A DNA stretch of 64,000 nt from Pyrocephalus nanus (lineage: Eukaryota > Chordata > Aves > Passeriformes > Tyrannidae): positions 6,853,001 through 6,917,000 of the forward strand of contig CM076275.1 of assembly GCA_038380795.1 (NCBI GenBank), read 5' to 3'. The notes below the pieces were generated by a model that worked only from the letters and a program-made list of their open reading frames with translations, made no database searches and had not been told where the DNA came from. The number at the start of each line of letters is the position of its first letter. Within the stretch, counting starts at the first letter, position 1. Shown here in pieces: positions 1 through 12,973 of this stretch. The translations under genes were made by a program, and so were the position numbers.

Positions 1-3000
1 ACAATCCACCAGGTCTGAGGAGAGTGAAGTCACAGTCATCTCTACACTTGAAATAGGAATAATTCTTTTAGTATCCCTGAATCCCTTCCCTGGGCACTTA
101 AACACATTACCTTCTTTAACCACGTGTATTTGCCACACATCGTGTTCAGCTATCTCCCAATTTCTATGATAATTTCCTTCCTTGATTTATAAGCAACAGA
201 ATTTTTTAATTATCCAGATGATTTTAATTTTCTCAGCCATACCTCCACTTCGTTAAACATTAATCTTTTACCTTTTTCTTAGACAGTCTCTGCCCTTCAT
301 TAGTTCTCCAGTTCATAATGAAACTAGATCTCAGTAGTATTACACACTCATTTTTCTCCCTAGATTAATTTGATATCTTTTGTTTGATCTCAAACAAACA
401 TTTAGGACAACTTTACCAAATTACCTTGTGTTCAGCAATTCCCAGGCTGTAGCATGGTAGGCAATCAATTGTATTTTGTCTTTCCTGTACTTTCCTAGTT
501 TTGGTGCTTTTTAGTGCTCTGAGTAAGCTCAGTTAGTGCAAAGGGTGCTGGAAGTCTACAATGGGATTTGCAGTGTGGTGGGAGGAACCATAAGTTTGAT
601 CTTCTCCTCTTGCTGAGGAATAGCATTTTTTGGAGGTAAAATGAGAGCTGGTTCCCACCTGCTCCGTACTAAAAGTTGATACCATACCTACAAACTCCTC
701 TGGTTCCTCATGTACCTCTCAAGGGTAATTCATATTACTTTCTCAATTCCTTTTTAACCTTCTCTTGACTCATTTTTGTATAAAATCTCTTCAGCATCTG
801 TGCTGCCCAAATATAGAGAAGAAAACTCGTTGCACCCCTTGCCATTTGAACCAGACTTATCTCCAGCTCAATTAGAAAACTGTAATTTCCAATAAAGCAT
901 CATTAGACCTCTGCACCTGCCAGCTCTCTGACAGATTTAGCTGGATTTTACTTAGGAATTAACCATCATTTGTGGATGGTAGCTGAAAGAATTTTCATTC
1001 ATTGTTCGCACTGGGAATTACATGAGGCTTTGGACCCCCAGCCACAACAATCTGTTTCAGAGCACGGCTGCACTGGAATTGTCACTTATTAGATTTGCAG
1101 AATAAACATTGGAAACTGAATGGTGATAGTGTCAAACTAACCAGTATTTACAGCAATAGGCAGGATGTACAATTGGATGACATGATAATAATATATTCTT
1201 GTTTACTTCTGTAATTAATGTTCCTAAAAAAAAATACCCTGGAAAGCTTCCATAAACAAGATTTATTTCTGTTGATTGAGACTGTAATCAGATGTCCCTA
1301 TTCAAACAGTAATTGGCGTGCTTCATTAACATGTAATTGAAAACAAGATTTATGTCAATGCTAAGCAATAAATAACAGGGATACATATTTTCTTATTAGT
1401 GATGGTCTCTTCTGTAAGCTCTCAGAGTACTTGCTGCTTTTTTTATTGTGCCATTTAGGTCATATTTTCTCAAAATCATGGTGTCATGAAAAAAGGCATT
1501 GAGCATTTTAACCTCTCATTCTGATGTACCAAGGCCAACTCCATTTTTTTCTCTTTCCTGTTTTACATTAGACTCGCTGTTCTTGCCATATTTTAGTCTG
1601 TGTTGTTCTCATGAAATGGCAGTGCCAGTAGGAAGAAAATCTAGTGATGAAGGGCAGAGCTCAGGACAGAGCCTTTTGCTCTTTGGGAGATGACAAGACT
1701 GCTTGAACTTATGTTCACCTGAGGTTTTTACCAGGTCAGTCCAGGCTCAATTTGTTGTTCCTCCTCCCAAAGTTTTTTCTGTTCCAAGCAAAGGTAAGAC
1801 AAAATAAAAAAAAAAAAAATAATTAAAAAGAAAGTGTTTAAAAGCATTCCAGAAATAGAAACTAAGCATGCTTCCTTTGCAATTCAGTAAAACCTAATTA
1901 ACTTACAATTAATAGTGAGAAAAGCATTGTGGTTTTTTTTTCTTATGAGTAGATATATATAAGATAACACACAAATAATGAAGTCAGAAGTGTAAGTCAC
2001 TGCAAGTGGCTGATCCCATTGATTTCATTGAAACAAGGGAGTTAAATCTGAAAACAAATTTCTGCCCGAGATACTGGTTCATTACCAGCAAATTGATGGA
2101 GCTCCATGTTTACTTGCCAGCGTAATTTGCCAGTTGTATGAGATATAAGCAGGCACAGTGGTAACATTGGTTAATTTTATGCTCAACGTGAATCTTATAG
2201 CTGGTCAGATGGATACCATAAGAAATAATTAGAGTCATTAGAAGTAATGGGCTACAGCTGCAGTAATACATGCTCTATTCTCAGTCCAGAGGTTTCTAAG
2301 CAAAATTAAATTAGCTCCTGTTACCACACTGTTGCATCATATGCTCCTCAACTCCTGAGTGTAGATTTCTCTATCCACTTCCATACTGCAAGCAATGTTT
2401 GTGCCCCACACAGGAAAATCCCCCAGTGGGGTCAAGAAATCCTGAGCACATTAACTGCTTTTACATGTTGAAGATCTCCCTCCCAAAGTACCAACTGCCT
2501 TTGGTACAATTTGCAAGTCCAGTTTGCATCAAAGCTGGACCTGGGCAAATTTTTCCCACTGAAGTATCTGCAATAAATTTTAGTTTTTAACAAAATTATG
2601 TCCACTTTACTGGAAGCACATCAGCAGCCCCCAGCTGCTGATACTGCCTTCACATCTTTAATACCCTTTTTTCTCCACAAATTCAAAAGGCTGTTCATAA
2701 CAGTAAGGAAAATGCTGCATTATCCTGGAGGGGGTGAGGGGAGGGACAAGAAGGAAATAGATCCCATGGTATTGGAGTGATTAATGTGACCGTTTATGAT
2801 GAAGGAAATGAAAACTAGAAATCTGGGTAAGTAATGGTCTTTCCAAGTGAATAACTTTCACTGGAACCACAATACAAACTTATATGCTGATCTCCTTTAA
2901 ATTATTGCTTAAGTTTCCAAAGCAAAGCAGGGATGACATTGAAAATTTTTCTCCCTTGTGGATTCCCAGGAGCACAGATTTTCCAGCAGTAGCAGGAGAG

Positions 3001-6000
3001 GGGTTCATTGCAAGATGCACACATGCCATCACCTCTCTTTAAAATGTGAGGTGCTTTGGTGATAGGTTTGAGTAGAAGGGCTTTAGAGGTATGTGTAGCA
3101 CTTTCCATCAAGCCTGGTGAGCTGGAGCAAGGCTTCCCCTGCATACATCATCCCCCACACTGACATGCAGGCCGAGTATTTTCCATGAAGGTATGAGCCT
3201 AATACTGCAGATCTGGAAAGATCAGTTATCCATCTGCCACCCATCTCTATCTCTGGCAATGGTACTTCCCTGGCCTCAATTATTACGGTATGTAACTGCT
3301 TCACAACCAATAATATATTTATCTTTTCATCCTCCTTATGGAGTCGAAAAGTGCCATTACCTCTGTTGCAGAACTAAGAGCTGAGATTAAGGGTCAGATT
3401 TGTTATAGCATTTAGGTGCTCAGTGAGATTTTCAAGAATACTTAATACCCATTGTAATAATTGGAACCTGAGAACTTTGATAGTTTTGAAAACCCTGTTA
3501 CTTGTGTCTTTTCTTTTAAAAGTTTGGATTTCAGTGACACCCTGGAATCCATAGGAGCGGTTCCTATGTTGTGGGTAGTCACCCAGGCAGTGGAATGTCT
3601 GTTCATCCATCTACTAGGAGACTGTAGGTGGGACATGAGAAATTTTATGGCAGTAGCTTATCTCAGCCCTGAATTCCACAAGCTGTAACTCTGTGGATAG
3701 CAGTGCCCAGATCTGTGAGAGAGGTCAAAATCCAGTCCTGCAAATACTGGAGCAAAAATAAGCAGCACCCATGGTCAATGAAAAGGGCTTATGTGCCAAT
3801 TGCTGGGATGGGAAATTCAAGAGCAGGAGCAAATAATGAAACAATCTATATTCATGCAGCCACCTTTCCAGCCTACTGCTCTAAGTACAGGCTTACACCT
3901 AACTGGGAGATGGGAATCCTACTAAAAGCTCCAGAGGATCACACTGGAAAACAAATGTTGATTTTGAACAAATTATCTGTTCATCGCTAAATCATTTTCT
4001 TTCATTATTAGTCTCCAAATTGGTTCTGCTCTGGAAGGCAGAATTAGGTTTAAAAGCAGAGTGTGTCTTAAACACTTGCTTCAAATGAAAGTATTCAGTA
4101 AACATTACTCAAAGCCCCAGAGCATAAACTCCTCAACTTCTTTCTCTGGCTTTGCATAGATTTTGAAGCACCTGGTTTGGGGACAGGTGTTTCAGGGATT
4201 CATTTGGGATATCAGAAAATAATCAAATCAAATTCCTTACAATCATATGCCCCTCAAATGCCAAGGAAACACATTTTGAAGACCTTTCTATGCTCCTTTA
4301 CAGTAGCATAAATTGGCACAAAAGTCCCATGCAAACAGATGGACTGACACCAATATCAAACATGGAGGAGAGAGAAGAGTCAGGCTCCAAACAAGTAGGC
4401 ATGTGGGCTGCAGCCCAAATTTTTCATCATTTTAAGAGCTGCACTTTGCTGTTACAGTACTTGCACTCATTTCCGTAGTTTTACGGTTCTAAAAAATTCC
4501 TTGAGCATCAAAATTGTATTTTTAGTATTAAAGGGTTGGGCTTGGGCGGATTCAGTATGTCAGCAAGATTGCAGCTGTCTGAGCTAGTGATTTAAGATGA
4601 TGGAGTGGGGGTCAGCTCAGCAAGGTGGGTGACAGAGCAGCAGCAAAGACCCAGAGTTGTTGTGAATTTGTCCCATGTCACACTCTGGGGAGGTGCTTGA
4701 GAGCGTCCTTTGTGCCTCCGTGAACCAAGAAGCCCTGCACAGATTAGAACGTGCCTAAAATCAATGGCCTTTCATCAGTGCTGTTATTCTGCCTGTGGGT
4801 TTTCATCGGGTGGAGGAGGGAGAATGACTCTGTCACTTTGTTAGATGTGACCAGAGGATAAAACTTTTGGATGATGTTATCTTGTACACTCCGTATCTTT
4901 GGTAGCTTATTCAAAGAACACGTTTAACTCAGTTTGATGTTTGTGGGATCTGTGTACATAAGGAAAGATAGGCAAGAAGGTCCTCTATTGATCCTCCCCC
5001 ACCATGGGAAGATATTCACCAATTTCCAGTGAAGGTGTAGGACTGGGAGGCTGCTCCAGTACGAGCAGGACTTGAGTGCTGCTGCTGCTGCTGCTGCTGC
5101 TGCAAAGGAGCATGTTTTTACTGTGTGGCCTAAACACTGTTTTGCACTCACAGGATTTATTTCTCAGTTGGTAGAAGAGCTACAAGATTAACACATGAAC
5201 AAATACATTGAGACAGCCAGGACATCAAAGAAATTGGAGAGTCACTAAAATGCTGGAGAGCTGAAGAGTCACCTGGCCGTGTTCTTAGGAATAAGAACAT
5301 CTTATCCTCAGATTAGCTCAGCTGTCTTGGGGTTTGGACACATCCTCTGGTGAATTTAACTACAGTGACTGAAGACATAACTGGCCCCAGCTCTCTGCTG
5401 CTCCTCCTGTGGAGCAGAGGTGGCAGCAGGGAATGTGTGCCTGCCTCCCAGCCACTGCAGCACAGATCTGGGGGCTTAGTGCAAGCAGATGGTCCCTCAT
5501 TTTTCAGGGTGAACACCGGTCTGTGAGGTGTCTCTGTGTTAAGGGTGAGAGCATACTGTGTTCCTGGGCAGAAATCTCCAGGGAAAATGTGGGTCAGACA
5601 GTGTGTTAAGCCACATTAACAAAAGGCACCAGAGTTCATGTGCCAGAGCCCTACAGCTGCACTCTGTGACCTTTCACCATGAGGAAATTCTAACTGATAT
5701 TGGAAAGGCAGCTATTGCAATTGGGACGTCAGAGGGAATCATATCCCAGGTAGCACTATTTAATGGCAATCACTCTTTGCAAGCTTTTTCTCCTCCATGC
5801 AATCTGCAATTCAATGAGGCGGGGAAAAAAATAACAACAGTCTTAACCTTGGGTTCTTCATACAGGAACCAGGCAAGGGGTGATACCAGTGGAAGGTTTA
5901 TGTAAAATGTAGCTTCCTTGCAGACAACAAAAGAAGAACTGAGCAGAGGCTGACAACCATGAGACCATGCTCATTCCTTAAGCTGTCTATGCCTCACTTG

Positions 6001-7238
6001 TTCCCTGAAATTTAGATTTAGTTAAGTCAGACAGGAAATCATGCAGGAGTTTGGGGGTCTTGAGGAAAGGTTTTCAAAAAGCAGCAATATGAAAAAAAAA
6101 AAAACAAAAAGAGGGAAAGTCATAACTTGAGAAGTGCCACACAGAGAGAGCTGTGTGCCTTTGCTTTATTGAGCTGTTGGCTGCAATAAATACAGCTGAA
6201 TTCCCTCAGTCCCCCATAATGTTGTCTCAGTACCAGCAGGAGTCCGTTTAAGAATACTCTTACTTGCACAAGTGATTATATACAGGAAGAGCAGAGAAAC
6301 AGCTGATTGAAGCAAACCCTGAGAGCTGCCCTAGTGAACTGGGGGTGGTGGTGGGCTGCCCCTGCTTCGCCTTGGTCAGTGCTGACAGCCCAGAGCAGGC
6401 AAAGCAGAGGAGCTTCTGTTCCTGCTTCACCTGAGGGGATCACAGTCTGTGATGGCACAGTAAATAAATGGTGATAAAATCAACTAAGAGGCTATTCCCA
6501 AAGAGGGAGAATTGTTTTTTTATTATTTTCAATACAGAAAGTAATGAGACTGTATTACAAAGAGGAGAAGAGACAGGTATAAAGCAAGACCTAACAATGG
6601 ATAATCAACAAGGATGACTGAACCTTGTACTTCTGCATCTTACAGCATTAACCCCAATTGCCTGAAGTAAAAGGCTTGGCTGTGTTACAGTGCTCTAACA
6701 GGATTTTCAGATCCCTGTGCAGTGTATCCACGGTTAGGAGGAGCTGAAGCACTGTAGAGCACATGGTCATGAGCCTGGGACTAGAGACCACAAAGTTTGG
6801 GGTCTTCAGCCTGGTTGTTTTCATCTATTTCCTTGTACCTTTAAACCCTTTCAAATCTCACATTACAGGAATTCAGGAGGACTAATTTATTCCTGCTTGA
6901 ACAGTTGTTTGAGGAAGAGAAGCACTTGCACTCTCTCTGTAGACAGCTACAGATTTTTAGTTAGAAATCTCCACCAGAAATAAGAGCAAGCTGATCATGG
7001 GGGCAGCTTTATTGCACCTTGTGTCTTGACCCAGCAGAGAAAAGCTGACATAAAACATCAGTAGGTCAGATTTGTGCTGTGTTTTACCTCACTGTGCATG
7101 AATTCTTTCCTCTGACTAAAGCAGGCGTGGGTCTGAGCATCAGTAGGTCCTGAGGTGCAATGCAGGGCAGCAGTTGGCTGCCTGAGACTGAGCACGAATG
7201 TTCAACCCACCGGGCTCTGTGACCCCTCTGTGTTCCAG
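1..7238 (+). other. SGCD: SGCD intron (partial), no exon recognised
   Basis: This stretch precedes the penultimate SGCD exon and is read as part of the intron before it. I looked for the preceding conserved SGCD exon and did not find it, so it probably lies upstream of the window; mammalian SGCD introns are very large. The DNA is AT-rich with scattered short homopolymers and one (GCT)8 tract. Open frames here have no recognisable family and no supporting splice sites. Confidence 0.6.
5078..5103. repeat. (GCT)n trinucleotide microsatellite
   Basis: An uninterrupted run of eight GCT units plus GC. It lies in the presumed SGCD intron. On the minus strand it would read as poly-alanine inside a short chance frame, with no sign of coding function. 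Confidence 0.95.
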
Positions 7239-7362
7239 GCTGGAGTCTCCCACGCGCGCGCTGGTGATGGAGGCTCCGAAAGGCATCGAGATCAACGCCG
7301 AGGCCGGCAGCTTGAAAGCCACGTGCAGGACAGAGCTCAGGCTGGAATCCAAAGATGGAGAG
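7239..7362 (+). CDS. SGCD: Delta-sarcoglycan, penultimate coding exon
   Basis: Delta-sarcoglycan is a single-pass type II membrane glycoprotein of the sarcoglycan complex, which sits beside dystrophin and dystroglycan in the muscle sarcolemma. This exon encodes part of the extracellular domain. The acceptor AG is at 7237-7238 after a pyrimidine-rich stretch, and the first base completes a split Arg codon (phase 2). The frame then reads [15 protein letters not shown], and further on [15 protein letters not shown], followed by the donor gtaagc at 7363. These segments match mammalian delta-sarcoglycan nearly residue for residue and fit gamma-sarcoglycan less well, since gamma diverges after MDAP. 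Length is 124 nt. The exon is locally CpG-rich (CACGCGCGCG near 7251-7260), unlike its flanks. The other reading frames over this interval are shadows. Confidence 0.96.
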
Positions 7363-8124
7363 GTAAGCGAAGCACATCCAGCCCTGCAGCAAAACCAGGC
7401 CAAGCCACAGATCTCCTGTGTGTCTGTAGCCTCCAAGGTTACCGAGCCGCTGTGTTTGAAGTGCTGCTGTGAAGGCCCAGGTGCAGCAGGCTTTCCTATC
7501 TTTATTTCTGCTGTGATTGAACACATCACATGCAAATGGGACTCACTCTGTGGCAAGGGCTGATTCATTATTTTTAAAGTGTGTGGATAATAGCATCTGT
7601 TGTTCCAGCAGATTTATGCAGCTGTAAAATACACAGTGCTCCTAAATTCTTTGTTTCCTTGTCACTTTAAAACAAGATTTACTTTGCCAACATAATTAAA
7701 TCTTTTATCATACATTTTTCTATAAGAAGAGCTTAATTCACCAGTATTGATCTGAAAAGCTTTTGTAGTAGATGTTTCATTTTGGAAAGAAAGGACACAT
7801 TAGGAAACACAGATTGTTACACTGGGGAAAATTCCAAAGGGGAAGAGAAAATTACTAAAACTGATAACACAGAGCAAAAGTAAAATATCTGTGGAGTTGA
7901 GACTTTCAGTGTCACAAAAATACGTGGGCACATGGTTGTCATTTCTTCCTTCTGCCACAACGATGGAAGACACCAAAGTATGTGGCTGAGGAGCTCCCAC
8001 AGGAGAACCCACCTAGAGCATCATCAGGAGGAGCTACCCATGAAGTGCAAACCCCACCAAGAGGGCTCCAACACATGTTAATATCTTCCTATCTTAGTCT
8101 CAGGGGAATAAATAGAATGGGATT

Positions 8125-8169
8125 TTGACTGGTGTTATTTTGACTGGTGTTATTTTGGCTGGTGTTATT
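8125..8169. repeat. Three-copy 15-bp tandem repeat
   Basis: Three adjacent copies of TTGACTGGTGTTATT. The third has one substitution (TTGGCTGG). It is a short intronic duplication with no sign of function. Confidence 0.9.
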
Positions 8170-8962
8170 TCTAAACATTTGCATTTTAAGACATTCCAAA
8201 TCCAGACCATGTGTTAACAAAAAAACCTCTCAAAAAAAACCCCCATCCAATACAGTGAAATCCAAGGCATTTCACAACTGAAAGCAGCTTCCTTAATGTT
8301 TTTAACACTAAGTTGCTTTTAAAATACATAAATTGGCCTGTCTCTTTCAGGATGAGTTGGGTACTAGAACTAGAGATTCTTGCTGGTATTGTAAATACTG
8401 TTAGTTGTCCTGTATTATTCTGGTGCTCTTGGTGATGTCAGAATGTCAGAGCACTTCCCTGTGGCTGCCATGTATCTAAAGGATGCCACATGTTCACCCC
8501 ATGTTGTTCTGTATGGAGCAATTCAGGTCTGTTACAGCATTTAAGTTATTCTTAATATACACAAAAATGTTAGATATACATAAATATAAAACATACATAG
8601 AAGTCAGTGCTGTGAACCTGAAAGCATAACTGGCGATGGGATCACAGTGACAGAACTCCTGGTGGAGGAGCAGGTGTGAACCATACACACCCACCACCTT
8701 GCAGTGGGGATTGCCCCAACCTTGGGCTGGGGAACCCAAATGTGGAAGTGCCCTTGGAAGCCACAAGCCAAGAACACACAGTGGGTAGATTAGCAGAAAC
8801 AAACTGGAGGTCGCAGGTGACTCATGGTAAAGGCAGATAATGTGCTTACTCAGTTTTATATCAGACTTCCCCATCTTAATACACTTGCCTACCCATTTTT
8901 TGTAGCAGCTGAGTTGACTGAAGGAAGCTTCTTTAAACACAGCATCAAAAATAACAGCTCTC

Positions 8963-9028
8963 TGCTAATTCTCTCTCTCTTTTTTTTTTCTCTCTCCTCC
9001 ACCCCCCCCCCCCAACCTCCGGCTTCAG
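8963..9028 (+). promoter_or_regulatory. SGCD: 3' splice site and polypyrimidine tract of SGCD terminal exon
   Basis: A branch-point-like CTAAT lies at 8964-8968. It is followed by (CT)5, a run of T, CT repeats, a C run at 9002-9013 and the acceptor cttcag ending at 9028. The tract is about 55 nt of almost pure pyrimidine made of slippage-prone repeats, so its length could vary between individuals. The branch-point assignment is inference. Confidence 0.75.
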
Positions 9029-9202
9029 ATAACGTTGAATTCTGCAAAAATCAAACTACCTAACTTGCCTCAAGGATCTTCCTCTTCTGCAGGGTCCAGG
9101 CAAAAAATCTACGAGCTCTGTGTGTGTCCCAATGGGAGGTTATTCCTGTCTCAGGCAGGCAGTAGCTCGACCTGCCAGATAAATACAAGCGTCTGCCTTT
9201 GA
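9029..9202 (+). CDS. SGCD: Delta-sarcoglycan, terminal coding exon with stop
   Basis: This exon encodes the last 57 residues of delta-sarcoglycan and ends in TGA at 9200-9202. It opens in phase 0 directly after the preceding exon (…KDGE | [16 protein letters not shown]…). The C-terminal cysteine cluster is intact: a CVC pair in [16 protein letters not shown], then one Cys in STCQINTS and one in the final VCL. This extracellular cluster is characteristic of gamma-, delta- and zeta-sarcoglycan and is required for complex assembly. With the previous exon, the 98 residues after the split Arg equal the length of the same part of human SGCD. The loop around [10 protein letters not shown] differs most from mammals. 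Delta is favoured over gamma by LFLSQAG and CQINTSVCL. Confidence 0.97.
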   Translation: MTLNSAKIKLPNLPQGSSSSAGSRQKIYELCVCPNGRLFLSQAGSSSTCQINTSVCL

Positions 9203-9316
9203 GAGACAATTTGCAGTGGGGCATCGCAGGCAGCACAAAAGCCAGTTCTGGTCTCACAGATCTCAGCTGCCAACTATTTTTACTAGAACACAGAAAGCCT
9301 ATCAAAGACTTTTTTT

Positions 9317-9379
9317 GTGTGTGCGCGCGCGTGTGTGTGAATATATATATAAAAATATATATATAAAATATATATATAT
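9317..9379. repeat. (TG/CG/TA)n alternating purine-pyrimidine tract
   Basis: TG repeats pass into a short CG run, back to TG, and then into AT repeats interrupted by AAAA. It starts about 115 nt after the SGCD stop codon. Such alternation is compatible with Z-DNA or cruciform formation and with length polymorphism. Confidence 0.9.
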
Positions 9380-9684
9380 CCTCTGTGTAAAATGATGTTT
9401 CAGTACAAGGAATCCCAGGGTGACCCTGTTACATTTGTGTAGCATTTCTCTTTCCCACACCAAAATTTACTGGTACAATCTGCCGAATTGGATCTGATGC
9501 TCCCCTGGACCCTTCTGTATTAATGCAGTGTCATGATCACCCCTCGTTTTTGATCATGTTCTCAGAGCAATGGGATTGCTGGCTGGTCAAGACCCTGGAA
9601 CCCATGTAGACCCACCAACATACAAAGGGAAGAGAAGCGTCTCTGATTATTTTTGCACCATTAAATCAGTGGCATGGAAAAAAA

Positions 9685-9690
9685 AATAAA
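9685..9690 (+). terminator. SGCD: Possible proximal SGCD poly(A) signal
   Basis: A canonical AATAAA lies about 480 nt downstream of the SGCD stop. It sits inside an A-rich stretch, and the sequence after it is not strongly GT-rich, so it is weaker than the distal site at 18782. Confidence 0.25.
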
Positions 9691-11405
9691 TTAAAAACCA
9701 AACAACAAAGCAGCCAGATGTGCTGTACTGATCACCTGCAGTCATCCAAGATATCTAAGATTAAATTGCACTCATTAATTATCACCCAAAGCATGGCTTC
9801 CTGTTGGGAGAGATGGATGCACTTGGCCAGTAGGAAAGTCCAGATCTTGCTGGAATAATCCATGTGATTTTCTGAAGAGTTTCAACACTTGCCTGTGCAT
9901 GGCCAAGGATATCTTGTGCTATTCAGGTGGGACACATCAGCTCAAACACTGGCCTAAAGTTCATCCCTGTGCTAACAAAACTGTTGTCGTATTTAGTCAC
10001 TGGAAGAAAAAAAATTGTGAAAGTTGGACTACATAGAAAAATCCTGAACTTCCTCACTTAACAGGTGTCCTGGATGACCCTACACACACTCCATTAGCAC
10101 CTTCAATTCTGAACACATCTGGCGCAAAAGTGTGAAGATTTAAGATTTGGACATTGCCTAAATACCTATAGAAACAGAAAAAGTTACCTATCCTACCCTT
10201 AGAAACTGAGAAAATCATACAAATTAGGTGTATAATGTAGATGCTATGCCAGAATTTTTTCCATCTTTCTTTTCAGGATATACAGTCCAAGGCCACTTAG
10301 ATTTGGTGGAGACTGCAAATATCAGAGATGCTGACAATGAAACAGACTTTTTTAAAGAATTTATAAAGATTCTGGCAAAGCCAGATGACTGGAAATCAAG
10401 GGCTCTGGATGCTGTTTCCTCTAGAATTTGATCCCCCAAAACTGTGAATATTTTCATGTTTGCATTTTTCCGTATTTTAAAGTCTAGGAGTCACTTACAG
10501 GCAGGATAAAACATGAAATCTGATCTGGTAACGTTCTTTCCACTGTTCAAATTTTGGAAAATAATAAGAGCCCAGATCCTTGAATTCTGACCCATAATTG
10601 CATTGACAAGCATGTAAAAATCTTTGAAAAACAAATATACTAATTATGACAAGAGTTTCCAAGTCGCAGTAAATCTCACGAGGACAGCAAGGTTTCTAAG
10701 ACACTGAGATGCTTTTGAAATATTACCTCATGTGCAAATAAGACAGATCTGTGTCCATCCCTAGTGATATCTAACCAAAGCTGGTGTTCTTCAAGCAATC
10801 TTCAGCATAAAATGCAGCTGACAGAAATCTTTAGAATTAATTTAGCCCATTCCTTTTTTACAACTTTTCACGTATTTTCTTGTGGTCTGGAGAGTACCAG
10901 GGTTTGATTTATTTATTATTCTTTAAAGAAAAATTCTGGCTTAATCCAAAACTGATTGGACTCAAAGAGAAGATTTCTATGGAGTTTAGATTAGATATGT
11001 TGCTGCCTAACAAATCAGCACTCCCATAAAATATACTCCCAAAAGAGTATTGAATAATTTACTTTTATTTTAATAATGCTTTCCAGTGAATTAATGAATT
11101 CAAACTATTTGTTAATGAATGATTCCTGTAATTATTTTGTCTCGAGTCAACATTTGAATGCAAAGGGTCACCCAGGATAACAATTGTATTGGGACACAGG
11201 ACTATACCATCTCTGTTCAAAGAGGGGAATTGTGCCTATGCCTTAAGTCAATGCACTCAGCAAGGAGAAGCACATCATATTTATCTTGTTATTAAAACTA
11301 GTTTATTTGGGGGGGAGGGAAGGAGGGTGTCTTGGGAACTGGTTGTGCAACTTAAAACAGATATTGATGAAATACATTAAGATTGTAGGGGCACCTAGAA
11401 TGATA

Positions 11406-11410
<5 letters not shown>

Positions 11411-11446
<36 letters not shown>
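11411..11446. repeat. Poly(T) tract, 36 nt
   Basis: Pure T36. No retrotransposon sequence is recognisable next to it. The exact length may be an assembly estimate. Confidence 0.95.
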
Positions 11447-11449
<3 letters not shown>

Positions 11450-12299
11450 ATGTTAAATATAGCAAAATACTGTGTATGTTACCTCTGGGACCACAACTGA
11501 AGTCCCATTCATAGTCCTACATTTACTGTAGAATTTTTTTCCCTGTTTAATTCATTACTAGTCACAAACCTCATAGCAAGCATGGCCCAATTCATAAACA
11601 AATCCTGTGTGAGCAGCTGTGAAGACACGTGCTGCAGGAAGAGCTCCCTGTCCAGAAAACAAGTGGCATTAACTTTCCCATCCCTGAGGGTATCCATGCT
11701 GGTGAGGAAGGCAGGGCTGAGCACAGGGACTGACCCAGCAGGGAAGCTGCATCCTGATTTCTGTGCTCCATACCGGAGACACTGCTGGCTCAGTCCTCAT
11801 CTCCATGCACCCCCTGGCTGCTCTGGTGAGGATTTACATCCCAACAAATTAATTTTGAGTGACTGGTTTTCTCAGCTGGGGCTGTTGGATGAGGTTATCA
11901 CTTTCTTATATCACAAGGGACATGAAACTGCTAAGGACACTAAGACATCTATTGTGGTATGAATTTCTGCTGGGGAGTTGTTAGGAAAAGACCTGAACAT
12001 CTGTGCTGTCACTGCAGATGCTTCTCTGAGGTGAACAAAGGGTACCTTAATTATGTCTACTCAAAGGAATTCCAGTTGTTTCAATATATTTTAAAATCAT
12101 GTTTCCATCTTAAAAAACATGAAGTTGTATTTTGCATTGAAAGATGAGGAGTTGTTGCTAGAAAGATTGAACCCCTGTAGAGACTTGTAGATCATTTGAA
12201 CCCTCACTGAATGAGTGAATGATTTGAGTTTTAAGACTGTGGTTTGGGTGATGCTGCCTGTGCTTGGGTTGGCCACATGATTAGTCCCTACTGTTCAGT

Positions 12300-12973
12300 G
12301 AGTGGCAAATTCAAATACAGGCTGGGCAGAGGATGCATCAAGAGCAGCCCTGAGGAGAAGGACTTGGGTTCTTGGTTGACAAGAAGCTCAACATGACCTG
12401 CAAATGCGCAGTCACAGCCCAGAAAGCCAACTGTGTCCTGGGTGCATCAAAAGGATTTAGGCCAGCAAGCCAATGGAGGGGATTCTCAGCTCTTGTTTGA
12501 CCCCACCTGGAGTGCTGTGCCCAGCTCTGGGCCCCAACATGAGAAGGGCATGGACCTGCTAGAGAGAATCCAGACAAAGATGCTCAGAGGGCTGAAGCAC
12601 CTCTGCTAAGGAGGCAGGCTGAGAGATCTGAGGGTGCTCAGCCTGGAGAAGACCTTGGAGCTCTTTTCAGTGTCTAAAGGGTGTACAAGAGAGGTGGAGA
12701 GGGAGTTTTTAAAGGGCAGGGAGTAATAGGACAGGCAGCTTCAAACTGACAGAGGACAGGTTTAGATTAAATGTCAGGAAGGAATTCTTTATTGTGAGGG
12801 TGCTGAAGCCCTGGCACAGGTTGCCCAGAGAAGCTGTGGATGCCACATTCCTGTGAGTGTCCAAGGCCAGGTTGGATGGGGCTTGGAGCAACTGGTGTAG
12901 TGGAAGGGGCAGAGGCTTGGAACAAGATGATCTTTAAGGTCCTTTCCAATCCAAACCATTTTGTGACTCTGTG
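12300..12973 (+). mobile_element. CR1 LINE, truncated 3' end
   Basis: This matches the last part of the CR1 ORF2 and the CR1 3' UTR in order: a segment like AAGGACTTGGG…TTGGTTGACAAGAA, then AGCCCAGAAAGCCAACTG, then CCCACCTGGAGTGCTG, then CTCAGCCTGGAGAAGA, then AGGTTGGATGGGGCTTGGAGC, ending in TTTGTGACTCTGTG like the CR1 terminal repeat. The copy is 5'-truncated and its frame is broken, so it is inactive. The left edge is approximate. If the SGCD 3' UTR is as long as proposed, this insertion lies inside it in sense orientation. Confidence 0.9.

Larger units (their letters stand above)
7363..9028 (+). other. SGCD: SGCD last intron
   Basis: Intron of about 1.67 kb with donor gtaagc and acceptor cttcag, joining the two SGCD coding exons in phase 0 (…GAG | ATA…). 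It holds a three-copy 15-bp tandem repeat near 8125 and a long pyrimidine tract at its 3' end. No other gene is seen in it. Confidence 0.9.

Noticed and set aside
7084..7568. Long frames on both strands over the SGCD penultimate exon
   Set aside because: They are shadows of the CpG-rich SGCD exon and its flanks; only the SGCD frame matches a known protein.
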